Shown here piece after piece: positions 9,455-18,032 of a DNA stretch of 64,000 bases (within the stretch, counting starts at the first letter, position 1; each line of letters begins with the position of its first letter). The notes beneath the pieces were generated by a model. That model made no database searches. It was not told the origin of the DNA and saw nothing but the letters and a program-made list of their open reading frames with translations. Origin of the DNA: Lachnospiraceae bacterium (lineage in GTDB: Bacteria; Bacillota; Clostridia; Lachnospirales; Lachnospiraceae); the NCBI GenBank assembly GCA_910575035.1, contig CAJTDL010000003.1, positions 62,001 through 126,000 of the forward strand. The letters run 5' to 3'. The position numbers were made by a program, and so were the translations under genes.

Positions 9455-10732
9455 TTATCCCAATTCCCCCTGCGCCTGCCGGCTTTTTTTGCAAAAGGCG
9501 CTGGCACATCGCCCTGCCACAGTCCCGCTGGACCAGGCCCATTGCAGGTTATACCCGCCGCACATCCCATCAATATCCACCACTTCCCCTGCAAAAAAAA
9601 GCCCCTGCACCAGCTTCGACTCCATACTCCGGGGATCAATTTCTCCCGTATCTACCCCGCCGGCCGTCGCCTGCGCCCCATCAAATCCCTTGGTTCCAAT
9701 AATATCCACTTCAAAATGCTGCACTAAATAAGCCAGCCTGCCAATTTCCTTTTGGCTGCATGCCCTGGCCTCCCTTCCCCAGGGAATCTTACTCTCCTGC
9801 AGCAAAACCCGGTTTACCTTCTCAGGAAAAAGCCCTGTCATAGCCTCCCCAGCCGTCTTTCCCCCGCCATGGGCAAAAAAGCGCTGGCACATCCTTTCCT
9901 TCGCCTGCCTCTTTTCCATCCCCGGCAAAAAGTCCAACTGGCACAGAACCTTTTTTCCTTCCAAAAGCCCATAAGAAGCGTACCTGCTCACCTGGAATGC
10001 CGGTATCCCTGACACGCCAAATTCTGTCAGCTGGATCTCCCCCTCATCCTCTGCTGCCGCCTCCCCATCCACAAACAGCCGCACCCTTCCGTCTATGCGG
10101 ACGCCTGCCACATCCTTTAAGAACTTTTGCTTCCCCTGCATCTGCACCAGCGCAGGCACAAGCTCTGGCTCCTTATGGCCAAACCCTATTACATAAGGAA
10201 TCCCGCTCCCATCGCTTCCTGTCTTCTTGGCAGACTTTCCCCCAGTAGCCAGAATACATGCCTTGCTTTCGAATTCCCCCTGCTTTGTATGGAACAGGAA
10301 CTTCCCATCCCTTTTCTCAATGGAACGTATCCCAATCCCACAGGCAATCTCCGCCTTCAGCCTCCTGCACTCCATCAGAAGGACTTCCCGCACAGAGGAG
10401 GCCTGTCCGCTTGCCGGATAATAACAGCCATCACGCTTACACTTAGGCGCAATCCCCAGCCCTTCCAAAAACTGCAATGTGCCTTCCAGCCCAAACTGCC
10501 CCAAAACAGGCAAGACAAAGGCAGGGTCCTTGCCCCTGTAATAGGCAATCCCCTGCTTTTGATTGGTGAAATTGCATTTTCCATTTCCTGTGGACAGGAT
10601 CTTCTTCCCTGCCGCTTCCATATGCTCTAAAACCAGGACGCGGGCACCCTCCCTTGCTGCCTGTATGGCAGAAGTAAGCCCTGCAGCGCCCGCCCCTACA
10701 ATCATAATATCTGCTTTTTTATCCATGGGCAT
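9455..10732 (-). CDS. NAD(P)/FAD-dependent oxidoreductase, HI0933/BaiN family
   Basis: 425 aa. It has an N-terminal Rossmann motif MIVGAGAAGLTSAIQAA, the family signature STGNGKCNFTN and the C-terminal GEVVDIDGMCGGYNLQWAWSSG. The same family contains proteins named BaiN in bile-acid-metabolising Clostridia, but most members have no assigned substrate, so no function beyond redox flavoprotein is claimed. The ribosome site is weak at the chosen ATG; the ATG two codons downstream is an alternative. It follows the P-type ATPase gene by 42 bp. Confidence 0.85.
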   Translation of the reverse strand: MPMDKKADIMIVGAGAAGLTSAIQAAREGARVLVLEHMEAAGKKILSTGNGKCNFTNQKQGIAYYRGKDPAFVLPVLGQFGLEGTLQFLEGLGIAPKCKRDGCYYPASGQASSVREVLLMECRRLKAEIACGIGIRSIEKRDGKFLFHTKQGEFESKACILATGGKSAKKTGSDGSGIPYVIGFGHKEPELVPALVQMQGKQKFLKDVAGVRIDGRVRLFVDGEAAAEDEGEIQLTEFGVSGIPAFQVSRYASYGLLEGKKVLCQLDFLPGMEKRQAKERMCQRFFAHGGGKTAGEAMTGLFPEKVNRVLLQESKIPWGREARACSQKEIGRLAYLVQHFEVDIIGTKGFDGAQATAGGVDTGEIDPRSMESKLVQGLFFAGEVVDIDGMCGGYNLQWAWSSGTVAGRCASAFCKKSRQAQGELG

Positions 10733-10774
10733 ATTTTACCATACCAAACCCTAAAATTCAAGGCGGCGGTTCTT

Positions 10775-12850
10775 TTATTCCAATAAATTTTTCATGCTGT
10801 TTAAGCTGATCACCAATGTAGACGCATTATGTACCAGGGCTGATGCCGTTGGCTGGATCAGTCCGCTGACTCCCAGAAAGATCAGCCCTGAATTAATGCC
10901 TATAATACTGAAATAATTCTTTCGGATCCGCCTCACCAGCCCATCGCTGATTCCTTTCAGCGTCACAAGCCCTGACAGGCGGTCTGCGTCAACGGTAATG
11001 TCCGCAATCTCCCTGGCAAGCTGCGCCCCATCGCTGATGGCAATTCCCACATCTGCCGCTGACAGCGCCGGCGAGTCATTCATCCCATCGCCAATCATAA
11101 CCACCTTCCTGCCTGCTGCCTTTTCCTTTTCCACAAATGCCGCCTTATCTTCCGGCAATACTTCTGAATAGTATTCATCTACCCCTACCTTTTCAGCGAT
11201 AGACGCCGCCGTCCGCTCACTGTCCCCTGTCATCATGACAACCTTACAAAACCCTGCCTCTTTCAGGGAAGCCACAACCCCTGCTGCCTCCTCCCGTAAA
11301 GGATCCTCAATACAGATCACCGCCGCCAGCTTCCCTTCAATTGCAAGGTAAAGATGGGAATACTCTGCTGGAAGGCTGTCAAATTTCTCCTGCATCCCTT
11401 CTGGCACGGCACACCTTTCATCCTCAAACACAAAATGATAACTCCCTATAATCACCTTACTCCCATCCACCACAGAGGAAATCCCATGAGCCACAATATA
11501 CTCCACCTTAGAGTGCCTTTCCTCGTGGGTAATTCCCAGTTCCTGGGCAGCCTGAACCACCGCCTTAGCCATGGAATGGGGGAAATGCTCCTCTAAGCAT
11601 GCCGCAATGCCCAGCAGCTCCTTAGTACTCCTGGGGACAAACGGCACCACATCCACCACAGCCGGATGCGCCTTTGTCAGCGTCCCTGTCTTGTCAAAAA
11701 CAATGGTGTCTGCCTCCGCCACTTCTTCCAGGAATTTCCCGCCCTTCACCGTAATCTGATGGGTGCTGGCCTCCCGGATCGCCGACAGGACCGCAATTGG
11801 CATGGCAAGCTTCAATGCACAGGAAAAATCCACCATCAGCACAGACAATGCCTTCGCCGTATTCCGTGTCATCAGGTACACCGCCCCTGTCCCCAGCAGC
11901 GTATAAGGCACCAGCTTATCTGCCAGATGGGCAGCGTTCCCTTCCATGGATGATTTCAGCCGCTCTGACTCCTCAATCATGTGCACGATTTTCTCATATT
12001 TATTCGACCCAGAGGTTTCCTTGACTTGGACCACCAGCTCCCCCTCCTCCAGTACCGTCCCCGCATACACATACCCTCCTGTTTCCTTAGGCACAGGCAG
12101 CCCTTCCCCTGTCATGGACGCCTGGTTCACCTCACCGCTCCCTTCCACTACAATCCCATCAAAAGGTATTACGCTTCCCATACGGATCACAATAAAATCC
12201 CCCTGCCTTACCTGATCCGTATCCACCAGAACCTCTTTCCCTTCTGCACGGATCCAAACCCTGCTGATATTCAAAGACATGCTCCTGGCCAGGTCATCCA
12301 CAGATTTCTTATGGCTCCACTCCTCCAGCACTTCCCCTATTCCCAGCAGGAACATCACAGACCCTGCCGTTTTCATATCCCTGCGGATCAAAGACACTGC
12401 AATTGCCGTCCCATCCAGGACAGCCACCTCTATCTTCCCCCTCCCCAATGTACGGATTCCGTTCCAAATATACTTCACCGACCTGCAGACAATGGCAATA
12501 TTCCGCACCGGCATAGGCAAAAACAGCTTGCTGCCTATCCGAAGCGCCACCTTCTGCACAATCTTATCCCAATACTTCTGATTTGTCTCCCGCCCCGAAT
12601 TTTGCCAAACATGCTCTGGCACGGATTCCCCACCAAAAGAAAACCTCTGCAAATTATGGATAACCGCCTCCCTGTCCCCTTTATAACAAATAACTGCATC
12701 CCGGCTCCGCTCATACACCTTCACCGCTGTAACAGGCTCCCGCCTTAACAGGCTATACTGCAAAATATCCGCTTCCTTAAAGCCCACCTGCTTACAGTCC
12801 ATATGTATCCTCATACGCCCTTTTATTTCATGCACAATCCGAAACCTCAT
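10775..12850 (-). CDS. Heavy-metal-type P1B ATPase with noncanonical transmembrane metal motif
   Basis: Membrane cation pump. A short HMA-like N-terminal domain without a CxxC pair is followed by membrane helices and an actuator domain with TGEG (usual TGES). The phosphorylation motif DKTGTL has its Asp near residue 386, and MTGD and GDGMNDSPAL are present. The membrane motif normally written CPC or SPC reads DFSCALKLAMP, i.e. a lone Cys without the proline, and the SEHPL-type helix reads EEHFPHSMA. Metal specificity therefore cannot be assigned; such variants are known among Mn- and other-metal pumps. The start is the second ATG (GAGG 6 nt upstream), because the first touches the AGGAGG. It ends the operon behind DUF6219- and DUF6110-type genes. 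Confidence 0.88.
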   Translation of the reverse strand: MRFRIVHEIKGRMRIHMDCKQVGFKEADILQYSLLRREPVTAVKVYERSRDAVICYKGDREAVIHNLQRFSFGGESVPEHVWQNSGRETNQKYWDKIVQKVALRIGSKLFLPMPVRNIAIVCRSVKYIWNGIRTLGRGKIEVAVLDGTAIAVSLIRRDMKTAGSVMFLLGIGEVLEEWSHKKSVDDLARSMSLNISRVWIRAEGKEVLVDTDQVRQGDFIVIRMGSVIPFDGIVVEGSGEVNQASMTGEGLPVPKETGGYVYAGTVLEEGELVVQVKETSGSNKYEKIVHMIEESERLKSSMEGNAAHLADKLVPYTLLGTGAVYLMTRNTAKALSVLMVDFSCALKLAMPIAVLSAIREASTHQITVKGGKFLEEVAEADTIVFDKTGTLTKAHPAVVDVVPFVPRSTKELLGIAACLEEHFPHSMAKAVVQAAQELGITHEERHSKVEYIVAHGISSVVDGSKVIIGSYHFVFEDERCAVPEGMQEKFDSLPAEYSHLYLAIEGKLAAVICIEDPLREEAAGVVASLKEAGFCKVVMMTGDSERTAASIAEKVGVDEYYSEVLPEDKAAFVEKEKAAGRKVVMIGDGMNDSPALSAADVGIAISDGAQLAREIADITVDADRLSGLVTLKGISDGLVRRIRKNYFSIIGINSGLIFLGVSGLIQPTASALVHNASTLVISLNSMKNLLE

Positions 12851-12880
12851 CGAAATCCTCATCCTCCTATTGTCAGAAAA

Positions 12881-12904
12881 ACACCTGCAGCATCCCGCAG
12901 GTGT
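12881..12904 (-). terminator. Intrinsic terminator/attenuator between DUF6110 gene and P-type ATPase
   Basis: Arms ACACCTGC (12881-12888) and GCAGGTGT (12897-12904) form an 8-bp perfect stem that runs into a U-run on the minus strand. It lies just before the ATPase ribosome site, so it should reduce or condition read-through into the pump gene. The 135-bp gap between these genes holds nothing else visible. Confidence 0.6.
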
Positions 12905-12997
12905 CCTCCTATTTTAATTTCATTTCTATATGCAATAAGCCTTAAGCACAAAGGCCTCATGGCTTACCACAGGTATAACTGCGCAAAATATACCTTC

Positions 12998-13321
12998 TTA
13001 CTCCATGCCTGTTTCTGGTTCCTCGTCCCCTACTTCTTTATATCCATCCTCAAATTCACTTTCATCTTCAAACTCCATCCCCTCAGCGGCTCTCTCTTCA
13101 TTAATCTGCTTGGCTTCCGCATAAATATCCTCTGCATTTTCCTGCATATTCGTAACTGCCTTCATTACACACTCCTTTGCCCGAAGCACAGCCGCCGTAC
13201 AGCCTGTATATGCCTTTTTTGCATCCTTACTGGACAGCAGCTTGATCCCAGCTGTCCCAAACAGCACTCCCGCTGCAAAAATTCCAGTCTTTTTCCTGTC
13301 AATCTTCCTTAAAATATCCAT
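12998..13321 (-). CDS. Small DUF6110-like protein
   Basis: 107 aa. An N-terminal hydrophobic segment (KKTGIFAAGVLFGTAGIKLL, about residues 10-29) precedes a conserved-looking KDAKKAYTGCTAAVLRAKE stretch with one Cys, an amphipathic helix and a strongly acidic tail rich in E and D. I recognise it as resembling the DUF6110 family, recurrent in gut Clostridia next to metal-type P-ATPases; its role is unknown. The acidic tail could bind cations, which is speculation. It has a normal start and lies between the 26-aa peptide gene and the ATPase. Confidence 0.75.
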   Translation of the reverse strand: MDILRKIDRKKTGIFAAGVLFGTAGIKLLSSKDAKKAYTGCTAAVLRAKECVMKAVTNMQENAEDIYAEAKQINEERAAEGMEFEDESEFEDGYKEVGDEEPETGME

Positions 13322-13413
13322 TCTGCCAAATCCTCCTCTCCAGCTTTACCTACTTGTAACTTCTGTCCATATACGCCCTGTGTATTCTTATACTGTCCCC
13401 ATGTGCATGCTAT

Positions 13414-13494
13414 CTACTTGTGCTCATAACCTGTATAGATTGCCAAGGCCATACAGATTACGGCAGCCCATGCCCAAAACTTATGATTCTTCAT
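13414..13494 (-). CDS. 26-residue single-pass membrane peptide (DUF6219-like)
   Basis: The encoded peptide starts MKNHKFWAWAAV, carries one hydrophobic helix and ends in YEHK. AAGGAGG lies 7-8 nt before the ATG, and a TATAAT -10 box is just upstream, so this is the first gene of the metal-ATPase operon. It resembles the DUF6219 family of tiny membrane proteins. The function is unknown; modulation of the pump encoded downstream is an inference from position. Confidence 0.7.
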   Translation of the reverse strand: MKNHKFWAWAAVICMALAIYTGYEHK

Positions 13495-13519
13495 ATGCTT
13501 TTCCTCCTTAATTCCCACT

Positions 13520-13573
13520 ATTATACCCTTTATAATTCCTAATTTCTACTAAAATTATCTTAATGATAATTTT
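13520..13573 (-). promoter_or_regulatory. Promoter plus palindromic operator of the P-ATPase operon
   Basis: On the minus strand the -10 TATAAT is at 13520-13525, with a weak -35 (TAGAAA) at 13543-13548. Immediately upstream, 13551-13573 is a perfect palindrome with arms AAAATTATC and GATAATTTT around TTAAT. The ATTATC/GATAAT half-sites resemble those of Fur-family metalloregulators, although the orientation differs from the classical Fur box. A metal-responsive repressor site is the likeliest reading. Confidence 0.55.
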
Positions 13574-13613
13574 TCTCATTCTCTTTGCAAGGGGGATTTA
13601 TTCGTTTTATGGA

Positions 13614-13665
13614 TTATGGCAGCTTGTTTTCTCATCCTGTAAGCTGAAAAAACAAGCTGCCATAA
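13614..13665. repeat. 17-bp perfect inverted repeat in a gene-less stretch
   Basis: Arms 13614-13630 and 13649-13665 are exact reverse complements around an 18-nt loop. The 478 bp between 13494 and 13972 carry the promoter/operator of the metal operon, this inverted repeat and no convincing gene. There is no terminator T-run and no transposase nearby. Confidence 0.65.
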
Positions 13666-13971
13666 AACATTTTATCTGCGGCATCCGACTTCCTGCAATA
13701 CTCCCGCGCCTTTTTCGTGGATTTTCGGACAGAGCAAAGGGGCAATCCGCAATATGGACGAATTTTTCAAAACCGCAGGTCAGCAGCTGAAAATGCCCTA
13801 ACAGGAGAAAAACAGAACATGATTCGCCTCCCAATACCAGCCAGATGCAGAAGCTTTTCCCTACTGCAGTGACTTTGGAGAAAAGCCCCATACCTGGCTC
13901 CCTGCCAAGATACGTCCCTATCCCCAACACCCTGCCGGGAAAAAGTTCCTGCCCCGCCCTCTTGGAAATGC

Positions 13972-14379
13972 TTAAGAAGAATAACTCTCCAAAAAATTAT
14001 AAAGCTGCTCCTCCCCTTCCACTACCTTCCCCTTGCGCACTTCTTCCTGCACCTCTTCTGGCAGTTCCTCCACCAAAATTCCCGTGGCCGAGAACCATGT
14101 CTTTCGGTCTGCCTGGTAAACCACCACAAACCCATCCTCCTCCAGCAGCACAAACCCCTCTGGCTCCACCACCTTCAAACTCTGCGCAACCTCTTCCTCC
14201 TGCTTCAGAAACCTCTGCTGCGCCAACAGCGCCTCATTTTTCTCCTGCAGCAATTCAATACGCTTCTCATAACCGTTCCAGCTCTTTTTTGCCCCTGCCA
14301 GGAACCCTATCCCGCCGCCAATAGCCAAAGCTGCCGCCACACCTATTAATAATAAACGGATACTACTTTTCTGACTCAT
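13972..14379 (-). CDS. Membrane-anchored coiled-coil protein of unknown function
   Basis: 135 aa, not recognised as a named family. Residues 9-29 form an N-terminal hydrophobic helix rich in A, G and I, followed by a charged coiled coil (about 30-70) and a small C-terminal domain with FVLLEEDGFVVVYQ that looks like the BofC_C-type fold seen in some forespore and YpeB-like proteins (low certainty). AAAGGAG precedes the ATG. It lies just downstream of the flippase gene and faces the gene-less stretch. Confidence 0.6.
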   Translation of the reverse strand: MSQKSSIRLLLIGVAAALAIGGGIGFLAGAKKSWNGYEKRIELLQEKNEALLAQQRFLKQEEEVAQSLKVVEPEGFVLLEEDGFVVVYQADRKTWFSATGILVEELPEEVQEEVRKGKVVEGEEQLYNFLESYSS

Positions 14380-14510
14380 TGTAAACTCCTTTTTTTTGTA
14401 GTATCCGCCATTTTTTCAAACTTTATGCAATTTTTCCTAATTTTCCTAATTTCTTTCCCAGAGGCCTTCCTTGCCCCACATCAAAAAATATCTCTAAAAG
14501 CCCGGCTCCC

Positions 14511-16166
14511 TTACATCAGTTTCAGCTTTTTCGCTATTTTCACGATTGTACCGCCCATCGGGAAGCTCTGGAGCTCTTTTTCCCTCAGACCCCGCAGCAG
14601 CAGCAATACCACTCCATACACGCCTACCCCGACTACAATTGACGCAATTGTCGCCACTGCATTGCTGCCTACCGCCTTCATCAGCAGCAAATATACGCCA
14701 TAGACTACAATGCCCATGATCAAGGCCGATATCCCAGGCACCACGAACGTACGCTTGATTTCCTGGCGGTACCGCAGATACCTGCGGATAGCCAACCCAT
14801 TCAAAATGCACATCATAAGCGAAAAAAATGTATTGGCCCATACCACCGCGTAGATATTCAGATCCAGCACATACATCAGCGCTGTCAGAACCCCCATATG
14901 TATTGCCAGCGTGATCAGCGCGTTCTTCACCGGTGCATTCATACGGTTGATCCCCTGCAAAATCCCATTGCTCAAGGTAGACAAAGAATAGAAAATAATG
15001 GAAACTGCGCCAATTTGCATCATCCTGACTGGCATCTGGCGGCTGTCCTGGAACAAAAGCTGCAGGATGGGGGAAGCTAAAACACCCATGCCCACTGCGC
15101 AGGGAATGGCGATTACCATAATAAACCGTATGGAATACCCTACCTTCCGCTTCACCTGCGGGATATCCTTAGCCGCAAATGCCGTGGACAGGCTGGGCAC
15201 ACAGGAAGCCGATACCGATGAGGCAATGGCGATGGGCACATTTACCAGTACCTTATATTCCCCCACATAAATGCCCCACATCCTGCTATATTCCTTGGCC
15301 TGATACCCCTGCAGGTCTGCAATTTGCTTAAATATGCCCATATCCAAAAATGATGTAATATTGTAAATCGTGGTGCTTAAAAGCACCGGGACAATGGTGA
15401 CCAGCAGCACATAAAAAATCCTGCGGTAGCTTTCCACATATTTGCCCTTATCCCGCTGGACTCCCCGCCGCAATTGGGGGCGGTAGCTCATAAAGACAAA
15501 TAATGTGAACAAAAAAGCCGCCAATGCACCCATGCCTGTGCCTATGGTGCCGCCGGCAGCCCCATAAGCCTCCGCATAGGTAGACGGGTTGCCCAGCACA
15601 GCCCCAATCTTTGTGCCATACTGGTACAGCATATAGGCCGTCCAGACACTGACGCCCGCATTGACAACCTGCTCAATGAGCTGGGATATGGCGCTGGGCA
15701 TCATGGTGCCCATGCCCTGGAAAAATCCCCGGACCACGCCTAACAAGGCCACGATCAAAAGAGTTGGCGCCAACACTTGCAAAGCGAAAATGCTTAAAGG
15801 CGTCTTTACCACATAGGTGGTAATCACCCCTGCGCCAAAATAGACAATCAGCCCCGCAGCTGTGCCAGAAGCCAATGCGAAAATCAGGGCACCCTTCAGA
15901 ATCCGATAGGCATTCCGCCTCTGTCCCTTCGCCATGCGGGTGGACACTAATTTAGAAACAGCCAAAGGGAGGCTGTAAGAGGAAATCAGCAGCAGTATGC
16001 TATAGATTTCCATAGCAGTCCCATAGTAGTCGTTGCCAATATCGCCAATAATTGACTTTAACGGTATCCTGTACAGCAGGCCGATCACACGGCTGATAAT
16101 AGAAGCCACCGCCAGTATGGAGCCTTGCACCAGAAAATTAGATTCACTTTTTTTCTCTTTACCCAT
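14511..16166 (-). CDS. SpoVB/MurJ-like polysaccharide flippase
   Basis: About 551 aa with roughly 14 hydrophobic helices, of the MOP superfamily (polysaccharide biosynthesis/SpoVB group). It begins with the typical FLVQGSILAVASIISRVIGLLYRIPL segment in helix 1. Members export lipid-linked precursors; the SpoVB branch acts in spore cortex synthesis, and some act in cell-wall growth. I chose the ATG at 16166 because GAGGG lies 7-8 nt upstream, whereas the ATG at 16190 has no clear ribosome site. Which lipid is moved cannot be read here. Confidence 0.88.
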   Translation of the reverse strand: MGKEKKSESNFLVQGSILAVASIISRVIGLLYRIPLKSIIGDIGNDYYGTAMEIYSILLLISSYSLPLAVSKLVSTRMAKGQRRNAYRILKGALIFALASGTAAGLIVYFGAGVITTYVVKTPLSIFALQVLAPTLLIVALLGVVRGFFQGMGTMMPSAISQLIEQVVNAGVSVWTAYMLYQYGTKIGAVLGNPSTYAEAYGAAGGTIGTGMGALAAFLFTLFVFMSYRPQLRRGVQRDKGKYVESYRRIFYVLLVTIVPVLLSTTIYNITSFLDMGIFKQIADLQGYQAKEYSRMWGIYVGEYKVLVNVPIAIASSVSASCVPSLSTAFAAKDIPQVKRKVGYSIRFIMVIAIPCAVGMGVLASPILQLLFQDSRQMPVRMMQIGAVSIIFYSLSTLSNGILQGINRMNAPVKNALITLAIHMGVLTALMYVLDLNIYAVVWANTFFSLMMCILNGLAIRRYLRYRQEIKRTFVVPGISALIMGIVVYGVYLLLMKAVGSNAVATIASIVVGVGVYGVVLLLLRGLREKELQSFPMGGTIVKIAKKLKLM

Positions 16167-16310
16167 GCCCGATCCCTCAAACTTTACCATCTCTTGTTCT
16201 TCTGTTCTCTTTCAACAGCCCTTCTCCTATTTTTACTTTTGCGGCAGCTGCCTTATGCCTCTCAGGCTGCCTTCTGTATATCACCTGCTATCATTGCCTT
16301 TTGTATTTCC

Positions 16311-17468
16311 CTATTCCTGTGTGCTCCTGGCCGCATTCATCTCATCCTCGTCTGCATAGACGCCGAAGCGGTCTTTGTATTTATTCCTTGCAATGCACAC
16401 CCATGTTTTCCCCTGGTTCAAAGTGATCTCTTCCCCATTTGAGGCAAAATAACGTGCCGGGCTGTCCTCATTGTCCTTGGTCCATGTCACAGGTACCACC
16501 TTGCCGTCGGTAATGTAATACCCCTCCCCGCCGGACATGGTATCAATATCCATATACCCATTCTCATCCTTAAAGGACCAGTCGCAATACTGTACCAGGA
16601 TATTCTTTACCGTCAGCTGTTCATCGTTATTGCCGTCAATCTGCTTGTCCTTAAACTCATAACGGTAATAAAGGCCATCCTTCTTGTTGTAGACAAACCA
16701 TGGCTTGCCAATAAAGTACCCAGGGCTTACCACCAGCGCATCTTCCCCTTCCTTCAGCTTCACAGGATTGTCATCCTCCGCAAATTTGTAATGCCCAGCA
16801 TAGCTTTCTGTAAGCTCTGTACGGTATCCCTTCTCTGCAATCCCTGCATTGATGCCTTCTGTACTGGTATAAGCATTATGGGGCGCCTTGCGGTCATCCC
16901 CGCGGTAATACATAATGCTTTCAATCTGGTAATCCAGGCCGCTCAGGTTATGCACGTCATCCCTTGCCAGGATTGGCTCCGCATAAACCGCCTGCCCATA
17001 GTGGCCATAGATCGCGTCAAACTCCTTGGCAAAATATATGAAATAATGGCGGCAGCTGCGCACAGATCCAATCCGCTCCAGCCCAGAATAGTCCTGGAAT
17101 ATCGCCATCAAACGGGTATCAGAGCCCTCTACGGGAACCTCGTATATCACATCTGCCTGGGAAATCCCATATTGGGGCAATGCCGGCGAAGTATTGCCAA
17201 TCATGACGGCAAAGGGGCGTTTGGAAGCCAATTCCTCATCAATCCATTCCCCTGTCAGGTAGCTTTTTGCCATTCCTTCATGGGTTTCTTCTGGCTCCGG
17301 CTCTGGCTCTGGTTCCGGCTCTGGCTCTGGTTCCGGTTCTGGCTCCGGCTCTGGTGCTTCCTGGACAACCGGCTCTGGCGGCGCTTCCTCCTCTTTTTTC
17401 TTCCCGCATCCTGCCGCCAGGGTAAGGGTGCACACTGCAATCAGCAGCCATACCATACGTTTTTTCAT
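16311..17468 (-). CDS. DUF3048 (YerB-like) lipoprotein with Glu-Pro repeat linker
   Basis: The start is placed at MKKRMVWLL, with GGAGGG 7 nt upstream; this gives a lipoprotein signal ending LAAGC. After the lipid-modified Cys comes an acidic EP-dipeptide repeat of about 20 residues (plus-strand bases about 17285-17370), then the two DUF3048 domains (about residues 75-385) with the typical AVMIGN and RSCRHYFIYFAKEFDAIYGHYG region. The function of YerB is not established. The EP linker likely spaces the domain from the membrane; its repetitive codons make its length prone to variation. Confidence 0.88.
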   Translation of the reverse strand: MKKRMVWLLIAVCTLTLAAGCGKKKEEEAPPEPVVQEAPEPEPEPEPEPEPEPEPEPEPEETHEGMAKSYLTGEWIDEELASKRPFAVMIGNTSPALPQYGISQADVIYEVPVEGSDTRLMAIFQDYSGLERIGSVRSCRHYFIYFAKEFDAIYGHYGQAVYAEPILARDDVHNLSGLDYQIESIMYYRGDDRKAPHNAYTSTEGINAGIAEKGYRTELTESYAGHYKFAEDDNPVKLKEGEDALVVSPGYFIGKPWFVYNKKDGLYYRYEFKDKQIDGNNDEQLTVKNILVQYCDWSFKDENGYMDIDTMSGGEGYYITDGKVVPVTWTKDNEDSPARYFASNGEEITLNQGKTWVCIARNKYKDRFGVYADEDEMNAARSTQE

Positions 17469-17537
17469 TTTTGTTCCCTCCAAAATTTTTCTATATTTTC
17501 TAGTAATGCAAATCTGCTCCGGCATACTGCCAGGCGT

Positions 17538-18032
17538 TTATCTGGAAATGCCCATCTGATCCAGGATTGCCCTCTGCTTCCCTTCCATTTGCGCAGCTTC
17601 TGCCTCTGTCATATGGTCATACCCAAACAAGTGCAGTATGCTGTGCAGGATCAAAAAGGCATATTCCCTTTCTTCACTATGGCCGTATTGCCTGGCCTGC
17701 TCTTTCACCCATTCCACGTTCAGCACAATATCCCCAAGCATTGCCTCCCCTGTATCTGGGTTGAAATTATCCCCGTCCTGCCCAAAAGCCTCAAAATCCC
17801 CAGGCCTCTCATAGGCAGCCATTGGAAAAGAGAGTACGTCCGTGGGCCGGTCAACCTGCCGGTGCTCCCGGTTCATACCCTGGATCTCCTCCGGCGACAC
17901 CAGAAACAGCCCCACCTCTGCCTCATAGGGAAACCCTTCAAAATCCAGGGCTTCTGCAATCACTCTCCCAGCCAGTTCCTTATGGTCAAAAGGGAAAGAT
18001 ACCTCCACCTCTTCTTCCACTGCCACTGTCAA
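17538..18032 (-). CDS. ybeY: Endoribonuclease YbeY, 16S rRNA maturation
   Basis: 164 aa. The zinc-binding H-x3-H-x5-H motif is seen in HSILHLFGYDHM. YbeY trims rRNA 3' ends and takes part in ribosome quality control. The start is a TTG overlapping the TGA of the upstream gene (TTGA), with GGAGG 10 nt upstream. It is the last gene of the conserved yqfC-yqfD-phoH-HD-ybeY block. Confidence 0.95.
   Translation of the reverse strand: MTVAVEEEVEVSFPFDHKELAGRVIAEALDFEGFPYEAEVGLFLVSPEEIQGMNREHRQVDRPTDVLSFPMAAYERPGDFEAFGQDGDNFNPDTGEAMLGDIVLNVEWVKEQARQYGHSEEREYAFLILHSILHLFGYDHMTEAEAAQMEGKQRAILDQMGISR

Noticed and set aside
13551-13573. Classical Fur box
   Set aside because: Half-sites are GATAAT/ATTATC-like but in the opposite order from the GATAATGATAATCATTATC consensus; called only a metalloregulator-like palindrome.
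13563-13790. Open frames on both strands in the gene-poor stretch (also 13607-13930 minus)
   Set aside because: No ribosome sites, no family match, and frames cross the long inverted repeat and the operator. Treated as chance frames.
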